Below, piece after piece: positions 42,375-51,322 of a DNA stretch of 64,000 bases. Source of the DNA: Verrucomicrobiaceae bacterium UBA1938. GTDB taxonomy: Bacteria > Verrucomicrobiota > Verrucomicrobiia > Verrucomicrobiales > Verrucomicrobiaceae. The notes under the pieces were generated by a model that made no database searches, was not told the DNA's origin, and was given only the letters and a program-made list of their open reading frames with translations. The DNA is taken from NCBI GenBank assembly GCA_002336895.1, contig DDFC01000032.1:497904-561903 (forward strand), read 5' to 3'. Positions within the stretch are counted from its first letter, which is position 1, and each line of letters begins with the position of its first letter. The translations under genes were made by a program, and so were the position numbers.

Positions 42375-44519
42375 TCAGGGCTTGAACATGGCAATCTCTT
42401 TTGCGGTGGCGACGTCCCAGGCGCGGAGGTTGCCGTCCTGATCTCCGCCGAGCACCAGATCGCCCAGCTTTGTGGTGGCGAGTGATTGCAGGAAGGATGT
42501 GCTGCCTGTGATCTTTTTCACCTCGCCGCCGTCGCTGGTGATGAGACGAAGCTTGCTGTCTCCGGCGCTGGTGGCGATCTGATCTGCGGCACCGAGGTAG
42601 TGGATGCCGGTGACTTCCTTGTCCCAGCCATCGACGCTTTTGCGACGGTCGCCGGTGGTCCAGTCCCAGACTTTGACGACATTGTCCGCACCGCTGCTGG
42701 CCAGCAGGCGGCCGTCGGCACGCCATGAAACGCCGAGGACGTGGTGGGTGTGGCCTTCGAAAACCTTCACGACTTTGCCGGTGCTGAGGTCTGTGATGCG
42801 CAATGCCTTGTCGGCACCACCTGAGGCGAGGAGTTTGCCATCGGGAGAGAAATCGAGCGCCAGCACGCTGTCGAGGTGACGCTCTGCGTAGGTTTTGGTC
42901 AGCTTGCCGGTGGCGACTTCCCACAAGGTGATGTCGCCGCTGCGAGAGGGCTCTCCGCTGCCGATGGCGAGCGTTTTGCCATCCGGACTGAAGGAGAGGC
43001 TGTTGGCGCGATCGGTGATGGGGGATGTACCATCGCCGGTGCCCAGGGTGCGTTCGAGAGTCCACGTGGCACTTGTGCTGCCTGGAGCGATGGGTTTGCC
43101 GTTCACGGTGCTCCAGGCGAGCGGCGGACCGCTTTCCTGCTCGGCGATGAGTTCGAGGCCATTGGCGGAGAATTGGAGGGATTTGGGCTTTTTCAGGGCC
43201 GGGGCTGTCTTGGCCAGGAGGTCGCGTTCTGCCTTGGCCTTCTCGGCCTCTTTTTTCACCACCTCAAGGCGTGCCTTGGCATCGACCACGGCCTGCTTGG
43301 CCTTCTTTTCATTTTCGGTGACGAGGGTGATTTCATTGGCCGTGTCCGTGATGGCGGCTTCGGCCCGAGTCAGAGCCTCTTGGGCGAGCTTGAGGTCGGA
43401 GGCTGCTTTAGTGGCTTTCTCCTGGGCCTCAGTGTTCTTTTTGGCGAGGGCTGCATCCGGCTTGTCGGCGGGGACTTTGGCCACCTGCGCCGCCAGCTCT
43501 GCAGCCGCTTTTTCTGCGGCGGTCTTGGCGTCCTCCTTGGGCTTGATGTCTTTCTTTTTGTCTTCGAGAGCCTTTTTGGCAAGCTCTGCGAGCTCGTTGG
43601 CCTTTTTGAGCCGATTGGCCTGTTCGGTGGCGTCGGCTTCGGCTTTTTTGATGGCCTCGTTTTGATACGTCACCTCAAGTGCCGCACGGACGGAGGAGAG
43701 ATCTCGCTGAGCCAGTGACTGCTCGGCAGCGAGGTCGGACTTGATGTGAGCGACCGGCTTGCCGCCGGCTGTCTCGGTCAGCTTGATGGAATTGTCGGCC
43801 TCCTGAGTGGCGGTGAACTTGGTGGATGGTGCGAGTGCAGGAGAGGCTGGGATGGTGCGCTTCCAGAGCTTGACCTCGCGGAAGCTGCCGGTGGCCAAGC
43901 GTGTGCCATCGGGACTGAAGGCCACGGCTTGCACGAGATCGCGATGAGCGACGCCGGGCTGCTTGTAGAGGCCGGACTTCCGCAGAGCTTCATCCGTGAG
44001 CTTGGTGACAAGGCTCTGTGTGGGCAGGTGGTAGATGCTGATCTGATTGGCACGCGCTGCCGCGGCAAAATCTCCCTGGGGGGTGACGGCGACTGCGTAG
44101 ATGGGCTGCAATCCGGCTGGCAGCGGCTCCCAGGTGATGACCTGCACTTTTTTGGGCGATGCCTTGGCACCTTGATCAATCCATGACTTCAGGAGCACGA
44201 GCTGATCGGGAGTGAGGTTTACTGCGCCCACTTTGTTGCCCTTGGGCGGCATCTCAGAGTCCCAGGAATGCGCGGCGGCCTGATAGATGATGCTGTCAGC
44301 GCCTTTGCCGGGAAGAATGCCTTTGTCGCTCTCGCCGCCCTTCACCATGAGCTCGGGTGTCTCCATGTTGAGCCCGCCTTTGGTGGTGGTCTTGTTGTGG
44401 CAGGCGATGCAGTTGTCCTTCAGGAAGGGACGAACCTGCTGGTCGTAGTCGATGGTGGCGGGAGCCGCCGCAATGACCAATGATGCAGGCCAGAGGATGA
44501 ATGGAACGATGAGTCTCAT
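42375..44519 (-). CDS. PSCyt1-type cytochrome + WD40 propeller with inserted coiled coil
   Basis: The 714-residue secreted protein has signal peptide MRLIVPFILWPASLVIAA. A PSCyt1-like haem domain follows (DYDQQVRPFLKDNCIACHNKTTTKGGLNM; the CIACH motif is at about residues 37-41). WD40 blades are seen at about 140-240 (YAVAVTPQGDFAAAARANQISIYHL, VAFSPDGTRLATGSFREVKLW) and again from about 465 to 714 (SLSFSPDGKTLAIGSGEPS, ALDFSPDGKLLASGGADKALRI). Between them lies a long coiled coil at about 275-450, rich in Lys, Ala and Glu. This insertion splits the propeller. The start overlaps the preceding stop by four bases, so it is coupled to the IPT/PPC protein. Function is unknown. Confidence 0.9.
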   Translation of the reverse strand: MRLIVPFILWPASLVIAAAPATIDYDQQVRPFLKDNCIACHNKTTTKGGLNMETPELMVKGGESDKGILPGKGADSIIYQAAAHSWDSEMPPKGNKVGAVNLTPDQLVLLKSWIDQGAKASPKKVQVITWEPLPAGLQPIYAVAVTPQGDFAAAARANQISIYHLPTQSLVTKLTDEALRKSGLYKQPGVAHRDLVQAVAFSPDGTRLATGSFREVKLWKRTIPASPALAPSTKFTATQEADNSIKLTETAGGKPVAHIKSDLAAEQSLAQRDLSSVRAALEVTYQNEAIKKAEADATEQANRLKKANELAELAKKALEDKKKDIKPKEDAKTAAEKAAAELAAQVAKVPADKPDAALAKKNTEAQEKATKAASDLKLAQEALTRAEAAITDTANEITLVTENEKKAKQAVVDAKARLEVVKKEAEKAKAERDLLAKTAPALKKPKSLQFSANGLELIAEQESGPPLAWSTVNGKPIAPGSTSATWTLERTLGTGDGTSPITDRANSLSFSPDGKTLAIGSGEPSRSGDITLWEVATGKLTKTYAERHLDSVLALDFSPDGKLLASGGADKALRITDLSTGKVVKVFEGHTHHVLGVSWRADGRLLASSGADNVVKVWDWTTGDRRKSVDGWDKEVTGIHYLGAADQIATSAGDSKLRLITSDGGEVKKITGSTSFLQSLATTKLGDLVLGGDQDGNLRAWDVATAKEIAMFKP

Positions 44520-46561
44520 TTTTTAGCCGCCTCCTTCACGCGGATGCGGATGGGGTTGGAACAGACGATGAAGGTGGCCTCTTTGGGGGCAGCCTTGGCT
44601 GTGAGATCTTTGACAAGCTTGTCGGCGGCGGCTTTGGCGGTGTCGGCATTCTTGAGCGCGGATGTGGCAGACTTGACCAGCTCGTCTTTCTTGGGTGTCG
44701 GGTCTGCTTTGGCGGTGTCGAGCTGCTTTTTGGCTTCAGTCTGGGCTTCAGCCGCTTTTTTGGCGTCTGCTTCGGCGGATGTGAGCTCTTCGAGGCCGCG
44801 ACGGACTTTCATTTTAGCGGGGCCTTGCAGGATGCAGCCGTAGTCTCCGGGGGCTAGCTTGAGGGCTTTGACATCGAGCGTCAGTTTGCCAGCGACGGCT
44901 TTGGCGGGGATGTCGGCATCGGGTGCTTTAGCGGCGTCGATGAGACCGAGGACCTTGAGTTTGAGCGCGTCGGTGAAATCGGCATGTCGAGTGACTTTGA
45001 GGGTGATTTCGAGCCTGGCATCTGCGGCGACTTCGAAGATGTCCGTCTTTTCGGTCTGCACGAGTGCGGGAGAAGCCTGAGTGCTGACGCCAAGAGCAGG
45101 TGAGCCTGCGGTGCGGTAGAGGATGTTTTCCCGGGCGGCATCTGGCACGGCGTAGTTCACGTAGCGGCTCTGAGAGATGCTCGAGAGAGCACTGGCACCT
45201 GCAGGAGCATCTGCCGCAGCCTGGAAGGCGATGTAGCCCAGGGACTGCCCCTTGCCGATGAAGCCGCCGAGGCAGGTGACGCCTGCGGGCAGCTTGTCGG
45301 CTTTCAGCTCAAGCGGCTCGCTGAGCGTGTTGCGATTGGGGGCGATGATTTCCAAAGCGGCGATGCCACCACGCAGGACATTGCTGCCGCCGATCTCTCC
45401 GCCTTTGGTTTTGGCACCGGGCAGGACCGCATTAAGGGCGATGAGGGGAGCGGGCTTTGGCGACTCTTTCAAGACTCGAAGCTCGAACGGCAGCGTGGTC
45501 TGAAAGTTGTCGCTGAGCGTGAGGCGGAAGATGCCGTCTGCCTTGGCCTCGTAGGCATAGGAGGGGTCGCGGCTGGGGAGATTGATGGTGGGTGCGGGAA
45601 CGATGGCGGGAGCATCTGCGACCTCGGCCTGTGCTTTGAGCGTTTCCTTGCCCTCTGCATCTTTGGAGAGGTTTTCGATGACCAGGTGAGGATCGGTGGA
45701 AAAGCCCAACTGATGGGAGTGCAGCTCAATGATGAATTTTTCGCCAGCTTTGAAGGCGAGATCAAAGGTGTGAGGCAGGCCTAGGGGCAAGAAGGAGTCC
45801 CGGATCGTCTGCCCGATCTGGATGGAGCGCGCCGGGCCTGGCTTGGCGGCCACTGGAGCCGGAAGTGCTGATGGAGAAAGGGTGATGCGGTAGCCGAAGT
45901 CATCTCCGGAGCGATACATGAGTTCATTGAACCGCAGACGATAAGTGGCGTCTGCCTGAGCGGTGAACTGGAGGACTCCTGCACGCATGTGCGCCAGCTC
46001 GCGTCCATTGGGGGCGCTCAGCAGCCCGAGCAGCTCTGTGCGCGTGTCAAAATGCGGACCGTCAAAGGTGGCGGTCAGATGCTGGCCCTTTTTCAAATCG
46101 ATCGTAAACCAGTGTGGGGAGGTTGATTTGAAGCAGCCCTCAATGACGGAATTGAGCGATACTTTGACGGCCTTGTCCGGCTTGATGTTGGTGCCTGGGG
46201 AGACGACGGCATCGAGTGCGCTGACTTCGAACACGCGTGGATTGGAGACGCCGTAGCGGCCGACGAAGCGGCAGTCGTAGAGGGCGGGCTTGATGTCTGC
46301 GGGCAGTGCGATGCTGAAGACGTTTGGCTTGATGCTCTTGAGCGGGATGAGGCGGTCATTCAGCAGAAGAGACAAGGGGCCTTCGAGGTCCGCACCGCGC
46401 AGGGTGAATTCGAGGGTGGAGCCAGGCTTGCCGCCCAGAGGTGAAACCGATGTCAGCGTGGGAGACGGAAAGGTAGCCTGGGAGAAGGCTGGGGCGGCGA
46501 AGGCCAGCAGTACTGAAAATTGGAAACTGAGAACTGAGAACTGAAAATGGGGAAGAGGCAT
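44516..46561 (-). CDS. Secreted IPT/TIG + PPC-domain protein with C-terminal coiled coil
   Basis: The 681-residue product starts at ATG 46561. Its signal peptide is unusual: FQFSVLSFQFSVLLAFAAPAFS contains a duplicated FQFSVL unit encoded by imperfect CAGTTCT-type repeats. An IPT/TIG domain (about 34-115, LTSVSPLGGKPGSTLEFTLRG) is followed by bacterial pre-peptidase C-terminal (PPC) type domains (about 150-370, HWFTIDLKKGQHLTATFDG, YRLRFNELMYRSGDDFGYRI). The C-terminal 100 residues form a coiled coil (LTSAEADAKKAAEAQTEAKKQL). No catalytic motif is visible. It lies between the DUF1549/1553 gene and the WD40-cytochrome gene and overlaps the latter. It may be a structural component of the set. 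Confidence 0.85.
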   Translation of the reverse strand: MPLPHFQFSVLSFQFSVLLAFAAPAFSQATFPSPTLTSVSPLGGKPGSTLEFTLRGADLEGPLSLLLNDRLIPLKSIKPNVFSIALPADIKPALYDCRFVGRYGVSNPRVFEVSALDAVVSPGTNIKPDKAVKVSLNSVIEGCFKSTSPHWFTIDLKKGQHLTATFDGPHFDTRTELLGLLSAPNGRELAHMRAGVLQFTAQADATYRLRFNELMYRSGDDFGYRITLSPSALPAPVAAKPGPARSIQIGQTIRDSFLPLGLPHTFDLAFKAGEKFIIELHSHQLGFSTDPHLVIENLSKDAEGKETLKAQAEVADAPAIVPAPTINLPSRDPSYAYEAKADGIFRLTLSDNFQTTLPFELRVLKESPKPAPLIALNAVLPGAKTKGGEIGGSNVLRGGIAALEIIAPNRNTLSEPLELKADKLPAGVTCLGGFIGKGQSLGYIAFQAAADAPAGASALSSISQSRYVNYAVPDAARENILYRTAGSPALGVSTQASPALVQTEKTDIFEVAADARLEITLKVTRHADFTDALKLKVLGLIDAAKAPDADIPAKAVAGKLTLDVKALKLAPGDYGCILQGPAKMKVRRGLEELTSAEADAKKAAEAQTEAKKQLDTAKADPTPKKDELVKSATSALKNADTAKAAADKLVKDLTAKAAPKEATFIVCSNPIRIRVKEAAKK

Positions 46562-46572
46562 GACGCGGGCGC

Positions 46573-48771
46573 TTAGTGATTGAACAGAAACTCCTTGGTG
46601 TTCAGCAGCGCCCAGAGGATGTCCTCATAGGCCTCTTTTTTGCCTTTGAAGGCTTCGTCGCCGGTTTTGCCTGCGGTTTTCTTGTCGAGATGAGTGCGGG
46701 CAAATTTGACCTCAGCGGCATTGGGGTCACGGCTGAGGGCGATGTGGTAGAGATCGGAGATTTTGTCGTCGTCTGGACGCGTGTCTTTCGTGAGCGAATC
46801 CGCCCTGCCATTGCCACGGGAGAGCTGAGTCTGGATCTCTGCGGCATTCAGCAGGTGCAGGCTCTGAGCCAGGCTGGCCTCCTGGGTGCGCTCGCACTCG
46901 CAGGCGCTGGAGGAGTCTGGGCGGCCAAAGACGCTGAGGAAGTAGGTGCTTTGATTGTAGCTGTTGTCAGGCAGTGCGACGGCGCGTGTGCCAGGGGCCT
47001 GGCCGGCGAAGTTGGTCTCGACATCGAGCAGTGTGTTGACGGAATCGTACAGCACCTCGGCATTGAGGCGCTTGGGGTAGTAGCGGCTGAAGTTCTGGCG
47101 GTCCTTGGCATTGTGCGCGTTGGGGACGGCGCTGAGCTGGTAGGTGGTGGAGGTGGTGATGGTGCGGATGAGGTGCTTCAAATCATAGCCGCTCTTCACG
47201 AAGTCAGCGGCGAGGGCGCTGAGAAGCTCGGGATTCACCGGGGGATTGGTCTCGCGCATGTCGTCCTCGGGCTCGACAAGGCCGCGGTTGAAGAAGTGCT
47301 TCCAGTAGCGGTTCACGAGCGTGTGGGCAAAGAAGGGATTGTCCTTGCTGCTCATCCATTCAGCCAAGGCAAGGCGTGGATCTTGCTCGGGTTTCAGTTT
47401 TAACGAAGGACCACCCAAGCTGGTGGGAGTGACGGCCTCCTTGGTGCGGATGTTGGTGGTCTGCGCGACGCCGCGCTTGCTGAAGATCATCTCCTCTCCC
47501 ACAAACGTCGAAGGCTTGCGGCTGACGTTGCTGAAGAAGGCGGCGAAGCCGTAGTAGTCCTGCTGGCTCCACTTTTCGAAGGGGTGATGGTGACACTGCG
47601 CGCACTGCATGCGGGTACCTAGGAAGAGCTGGGCCACGTCTTCCATCTGCTGCTTCATCTCCTTGACCTGACGATACCAGGCGACGGGAGGATTTTGGTC
47701 GATGTCTCCTGCGGCGGCGACGACCTCACGCACAAACTGGTCGTAGGGTTTGTTGTCAGCGATGCTGTCTCGGATCCAGGAGTAAAAAAGGTAGCTGCCG
47801 CGTGCAAAGATGGGCTGGGTGCGCTGATTGCGCAGGAGGGCGCTCCATTTGTTGGCGAAGTATTCCGCGTAGTCGGGGCTGTCGAGCAGGCGGTCGATGA
47901 GAGCGCTGCGTTTGCTGGCATCTTTGGAGGCCATGAAGTCCTTCATCTCCGCCGCCGTGGGCAGGCGACCAGCGATGTCGAGAGTGACACGGCGGATGAA
48001 GGTGCCGTCGTCGGCGATCTCTGAAGGCGGCATGCCGATGGTTTTGAGCTTGGCGAAGACGAGATCGTCAACAAAACCGCGCGAGGCGGGCAGCTTGTCC
48101 ACCGGAGCGCCCAGCGGCACGGTGGCACGGAAAGTGGCCACCTTGCCCTGGTAGCGCACCATCACGGCGACGTCTCCGGGGAGATCAAAGAGCTGCACGC
48201 GGCCGGTTTCGTTGGTTTCAGCCATGGCCTTCTCATTGGCTTCATAGAGAGCGCGCTTGGTGACATCGCGAGTGCTGCCGTCGGTGTAATGGGCGGTGAC
48301 TTTGAGCTGCTGCGCACCTTTGAGCGGCATGGTGAGCTTTGCTGGCTCCACACTGATGCTGGCCATCTTGGGGTCGGAGTCTTTGCCATAGGGCATGCCC
48401 TCGCGGATCCAGCGAGCCAGGTCAGCGTAGTCTTCGGAATTGGGGTCGAGCTTTTTACCGCCACCATGCGGGAGCTGGGCTGTGCCTTTGGTCAGCAGCA
48501 GGCTCTGCTCCGCAGCTGCAGGAAACACGCGGCGGCCACGCGCCTCTTTGACGATGTGCTCGTAGTCCTCCTGCGGCTCAAAGCCGAGGAGCGAGAGCTT
48601 GAAGCCATTCTGCCCGCCGGACTTGCCGTGGCAGCCGCCGGAGTTGCAACTGCCCTTGGTGAGGATGGGCACGATGTCGTTGGCAAAGTTCAACGGCCGA
48701 GGGGCGTCCGCAGCGAAACCGGGTGCGGCGGCAGACAGGGCGGCGATGAGGGTGAGACGTGACAGATTCAT
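46573..48771 (-). CDS. DUF1549/DUF1553 protein with cytochrome-type CX4CH and CXXCH motifs
   Basis: The 732-residue secreted protein has signal peptide MNLSRLTLIAALSAAAPGFAAD. A PSCyt-like region at about 25-120 contains SCNSGGCHGKSGG, a CX4CH motif (Cys42, Cys47, His48). A bacterial Ig-like domain follows (about 140-215, MPLKGAQQLKVTAHYTDGSTRDVT). DUF1549 occupies about 225-440 (LPASRGFVDDLVFAKL, FADKWSALLRNQRTQ-like segment), with a second motif CAQCHHHPFEKW. DUF1553 lies at about 470-732 (LAEWMSSKDNPFFAHTLVNRYWKHFFNRGLVEP). The family is almost confined to PVC bacteria and has no proven function. It is 12 bp from the IPT/PPC gene and 87 bp from the DUF1501 gene. Confidence 0.94.
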   Translation of the reverse strand: MNLSRLTLIAALSAAAPGFAADAPRPLNFANDIVPILTKGSCNSGGCHGKSGGQNGFKLSLLGFEPQEDYEHIVKEARGRRVFPAAAEQSLLLTKGTAQLPHGGGKKLDPNSEDYADLARWIREGMPYGKDSDPKMASISVEPAKLTMPLKGAQQLKVTAHYTDGSTRDVTKRALYEANEKAMAETNETGRVQLFDLPGDVAVMVRYQGKVATFRATVPLGAPVDKLPASRGFVDDLVFAKLKTIGMPPSEIADDGTFIRRVTLDIAGRLPTAAEMKDFMASKDASKRSALIDRLLDSPDYAEYFANKWSALLRNQRTQPIFARGSYLFYSWIRDSIADNKPYDQFVREVVAAAGDIDQNPPVAWYRQVKEMKQQMEDVAQLFLGTRMQCAQCHHHPFEKWSQQDYYGFAAFFSNVSRKPSTFVGEEMIFSKRGVAQTTNIRTKEAVTPTSLGGPSLKLKPEQDPRLALAEWMSSKDNPFFAHTLVNRYWKHFFNRGLVEPEDDMRETNPPVNPELLSALAADFVKSGYDLKHLIRTITTSTTYQLSAVPNAHNAKDRQNFSRYYPKRLNAEVLYDSVNTLLDVETNFAGQAPGTRAVALPDNSYNQSTYFLSVFGRPDSSSACECERTQEASLAQSLHLLNAAEIQTQLSRGNGRADSLTKDTRPDDDKISDLYHIALSRDPNAAEVKFARTHLDKKTAGKTGDEAFKGKKEAYEDILWALLNTKEFLFNH

Positions 48772-48858
48772 GACAGAGGGAACCTACGGGGCTGAGTGGC
48801 ACATTTTGTCGTGCCAAAATATGTCTCCGCGCCACCGCATGAGCTTCAGCGGTCTGGG

Positions 48859-50199
48859 TCACACCAGTTCGGGCATGGGCGAATGACCGTCCACGAGGTA
48901 CTGCGGCCTGCCGGTGAGGTCGGTCAGGGTGGCCTTGGTGACATCAATGCCCATCTGGTGATAGAGCGTGGCAAAGACTTCGCCAAAGGCGACGGGGCGT
49001 TCGGTGGGCTCTCCGGCCAGCTTGTCCGTAGCGCCGATGACCTGACCGTGACGCATGCCGCCGCAGGCGAGGAGTGCGGAGGCGACGCGTGGCCAGTGGT
49101 CGCGGCCGCCTTTGTCGTTGATGATCGGAGTACGGCCAAACTCGCCCCACACCACGACGGAGACATCCTTGTCCAGGCCACGCTCATGCAGATCGGCAAT
49201 GAGGGCGCTGAGCCCGCTGTCGAGCAGCGGGAGGTCTTCGCGCAACTGGCCGAAGTTGTTGGAATGATAGTCCCAGCGGCTGAAGGCTAGGGTGACAACA
49301 CGAGCGCCGGCCTCAACGAGACGGCGTGCGGCCAGAAAGTGCTCGGGCAGGCGCGGGCCGCCGTCATCGCGGTTGCGGTTTTCGCCTTTGCCGTAGCGCG
49401 CGACGATGCGCGGATCCTCGCGGCTGAGGTCTAGCGCCTCCAGAAGACGGGGGCTGGCCAGTACATTGAGCGCCTGCTCATTGAAGACATCCACACCGCC
49501 CATGAGGCCTGAGGCATCCATATCGCGACGGAAGGTGTCGAAGCTGGAGAGCAGCGACTTGCGATCCCGCAGGCGATCCAGCGTGATGCCGTGCAGGGAC
49601 ATGTCCTCCGTGCCGCCGCCGCGATTGGGCTGGAACGGCGCGTGTGCAACGCCGAGGAAGCCGGGCTCCCCGGTGCGCGCCCACTCCATGTGGCCCATCT
49701 TGGGCGACAGGCCGACAAACGGTGGCATGGCTGGATTCGTGACACCTTGCAGACGGGAAACGATAGACCCCATCGATGGCCAGCCGCCCGGAGGCTGCTG
49801 CTTGGTGCTGCGGCCTGTGAGGCACTGAAAGGCGTCGTGGCGTGAATCGCAGTCCGCGAGCGAACGGATGAGCGTGCACTTGTCCATCATCCTGGCAAGA
49901 CGCGGCAGGTGCTCGCAGATCTGGATGCCAGAGACATTGGTGGAGATGGGCTTGAACTCGCCGCGCACTTCGCCCGGGGCATCCGGCTTCATGTCAAACA
50001 TGTCCTGATGAGACGGGCCGCCGGGCAGGAAGATCATGATCACGGCCTTGTGCGACCTGCCCGTCTTCTGCACAGCCTCGGCATGCAGCACGTCATTCAA
50101 AGAAATCCCGCCCATGGCAAGGCCGCCGATTTTCAGGAAATTTCGACGCGACACGCCATCGCAGTAGCCGCTGCCGGATTGGGAATGGATGGAGAGCAT
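48859..50199 (-). CDS. DUF1501 protein (Tat signal), in the DUF1549/1553 cluster
   Basis: The start is ATG 50199; an in-frame GTG/ATG further up extends to 50235. The 446-residue product opens with a twin-arginine signal, GVSRRNFLKIGGLAMGG. The body matches DUF1501, an alkaline-phosphatase/sulfatase-fold family: IMIFLPGGPSHQDMFDMKP, GIQICEHLPRLARMMDKCTLIRSLAD, VVVWGEFGRTPIINDKGGRDHWP and GEVFATLYHQMGID. Its C-terminal third is close to that of the protein at 55317. DUF1501 genes usually lie beside DUF1549/1553 genes in PVC genomes, and this one does. Tat export suggests folding or metal loading before secretion. The reaction is unknown. Confidence 0.94.
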   Translation of the reverse strand: MLSIHSQSGSGYCDGVSRRNFLKIGGLAMGGISLNDVLHAEAVQKTGRSHKAVIMIFLPGGPSHQDMFDMKPDAPGEVRGEFKPISTNVSGIQICEHLPRLARMMDKCTLIRSLADCDSRHDAFQCLTGRSTKQQPPGGWPSMGSIVSRLQGVTNPAMPPFVGLSPKMGHMEWARTGEPGFLGVAHAPFQPNRGGGTEDMSLHGITLDRLRDRKSLLSSFDTFRRDMDASGLMGGVDVFNEQALNVLASPRLLEALDLSREDPRIVARYGKGENRNRDDGGPRLPEHFLAARRLVEAGARVVTLAFSRWDYHSNNFGQLREDLPLLDSGLSALIADLHERGLDKDVSVVVWGEFGRTPIINDKGGRDHWPRVASALLACGGMRHGQVIGATDKLAGEPTERPVAFGEVFATLYHQMGIDVTKATLTDLTGRPQYLVDGHSPMPELV

Positions 50200-50317
50200 G
50201 GCTGGGTTGGGGCTGGCGCGGAATACGGCCTGCAAGGCGCACCTCTTGCCGGGAGGACGGATTATCCTGTCATCAAGATCGCGCTAGACTCGTCCGTCCG
50301 GCTTCGTAACCGAGAGC

Positions 50318-51322
50318 ATGAGCGGACTGATCGGACACACGATGTATGGCATCCTGGCGGCCAAGGCTGCCAAGGGGCGAGGGCTGTCCATCACACCCAT
50401 CATCGAGCGTCATCTGCCGAGTTTTTTATGCGGAGCGTACCTGGGGTGTGACATCCAGGTGATGCCAGAGGCCGTGTGCGTGGACACCGGCCGGGAGGTG
50501 GGCTTTGGCACCGTGCCTCTGGAAAAGAGCCCGATCACGGGTGGAGCTGTGAAGCCGTGGACGCTGGAGCATGGCGGACGGAAATACCGGCCGAAGGAGA
50601 TTCATGAGCTGTTCTATGGCCGCGCGCACCTCGTGTTTGGCTGGACCAAGGAGGACATGCCGCTGCGCGTGCCGTGGGACCATCTGGCAGACTACTGCGC
50701 GCTGGCAATTCGCGATGACATGAGCTCCGAGAGGGGGCTGGCGTATGCGCTGGGCTGGATGGTGCACATCGTTGGAGATTCACTGATCAAGTCGATCCAT
50801 CCGGGCATCCGCATGCATCTGCTGGATGGCGTTTACACACCACGAAATCGCATCGTGCAGGATCAGTTCACGTTTCACGTCATCGGGGGCGAACTGGGCA
50901 TCGACTGGGGCACCACCTTCCGTGACATGGCTGCAACGCCGGTCGAGACGATCCAGCCGCACTACATGCGTGTAGGCGAGAGGCGCGGCAAACTTGGGGA
51001 GTTGTTTGACGAAGGCTGGAAGCCCGAACTGCAGCCGCTGCTGGCCGCCGTAATGGCCGAAAACCGCCGCTGGCTGCCGCACCACACCGAGGATGTGCTG
51101 CGCGTGGTGCAGCGGAACAGCGAGGAGTCCAAGCGTGTGAGCGGCGGACTTGAGTTTGAAGCGATGAACGAAATGGCCGAAAGTGCGGGGATGCGGGACA
51201 CCCTGGTGACCATCGCGGAACAATGTGCTGATTTGATGGAGCACACCATCGCGCAGGTGCCGGAGTGGCAGAAATTGCCTCGACAGCACGCCGGAGACTG
51301 GAACAAGCTCAGACGTCCATGA
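50318..51322 (+). CDS. Zinc-dependent phospholipase C-like protein
   Basis: The 334-residue product starts at ATG 50318 and lacks a signal peptide. It begins LIGHTMYGILAAKAAKGRGL, with a candidate zinc His. RHLPSFLCGAYLGCDIQ gives further acidic ligand positions. YALGWMVHIVGDSLIKSIHPGI matches the HxxxD...H pattern of the zinc-dependent phospholipase C family. This family cleaves phosphodiesters in phospholipids or has related nuclease-fold relatives; the substrate here is unknown. It is divergent from the DUF1501 gene over 118 bp. Its stop overlaps the start of the MBL-fold gene by four bases. Confidence 0.82.
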   Translation: MSGLIGHTMYGILAAKAAKGRGLSITPIIERHLPSFLCGAYLGCDIQVMPEAVCVDTGREVGFGTVPLEKSPITGGAVKPWTLEHGGRKYRPKEIHELFYGRAHLVFGWTKEDMPLRVPWDHLADYCALAIRDDMSSERGLAYALGWMVHIVGDSLIKSIHPGIRMHLLDGVYTPRNRIVQDQFTFHVIGGELGIDWGTTFRDMAATPVETIQPHYMRVGERRGKLGELFDEGWKPELQPLLAAVMAENRRWLPHHTEDVLRVVQRNSEESKRVSGGLEFEAMNEMAESAGMRDTLVTIAEQCADLMEHTIAQVPEWQKLPRQHAGDWNKLRRP

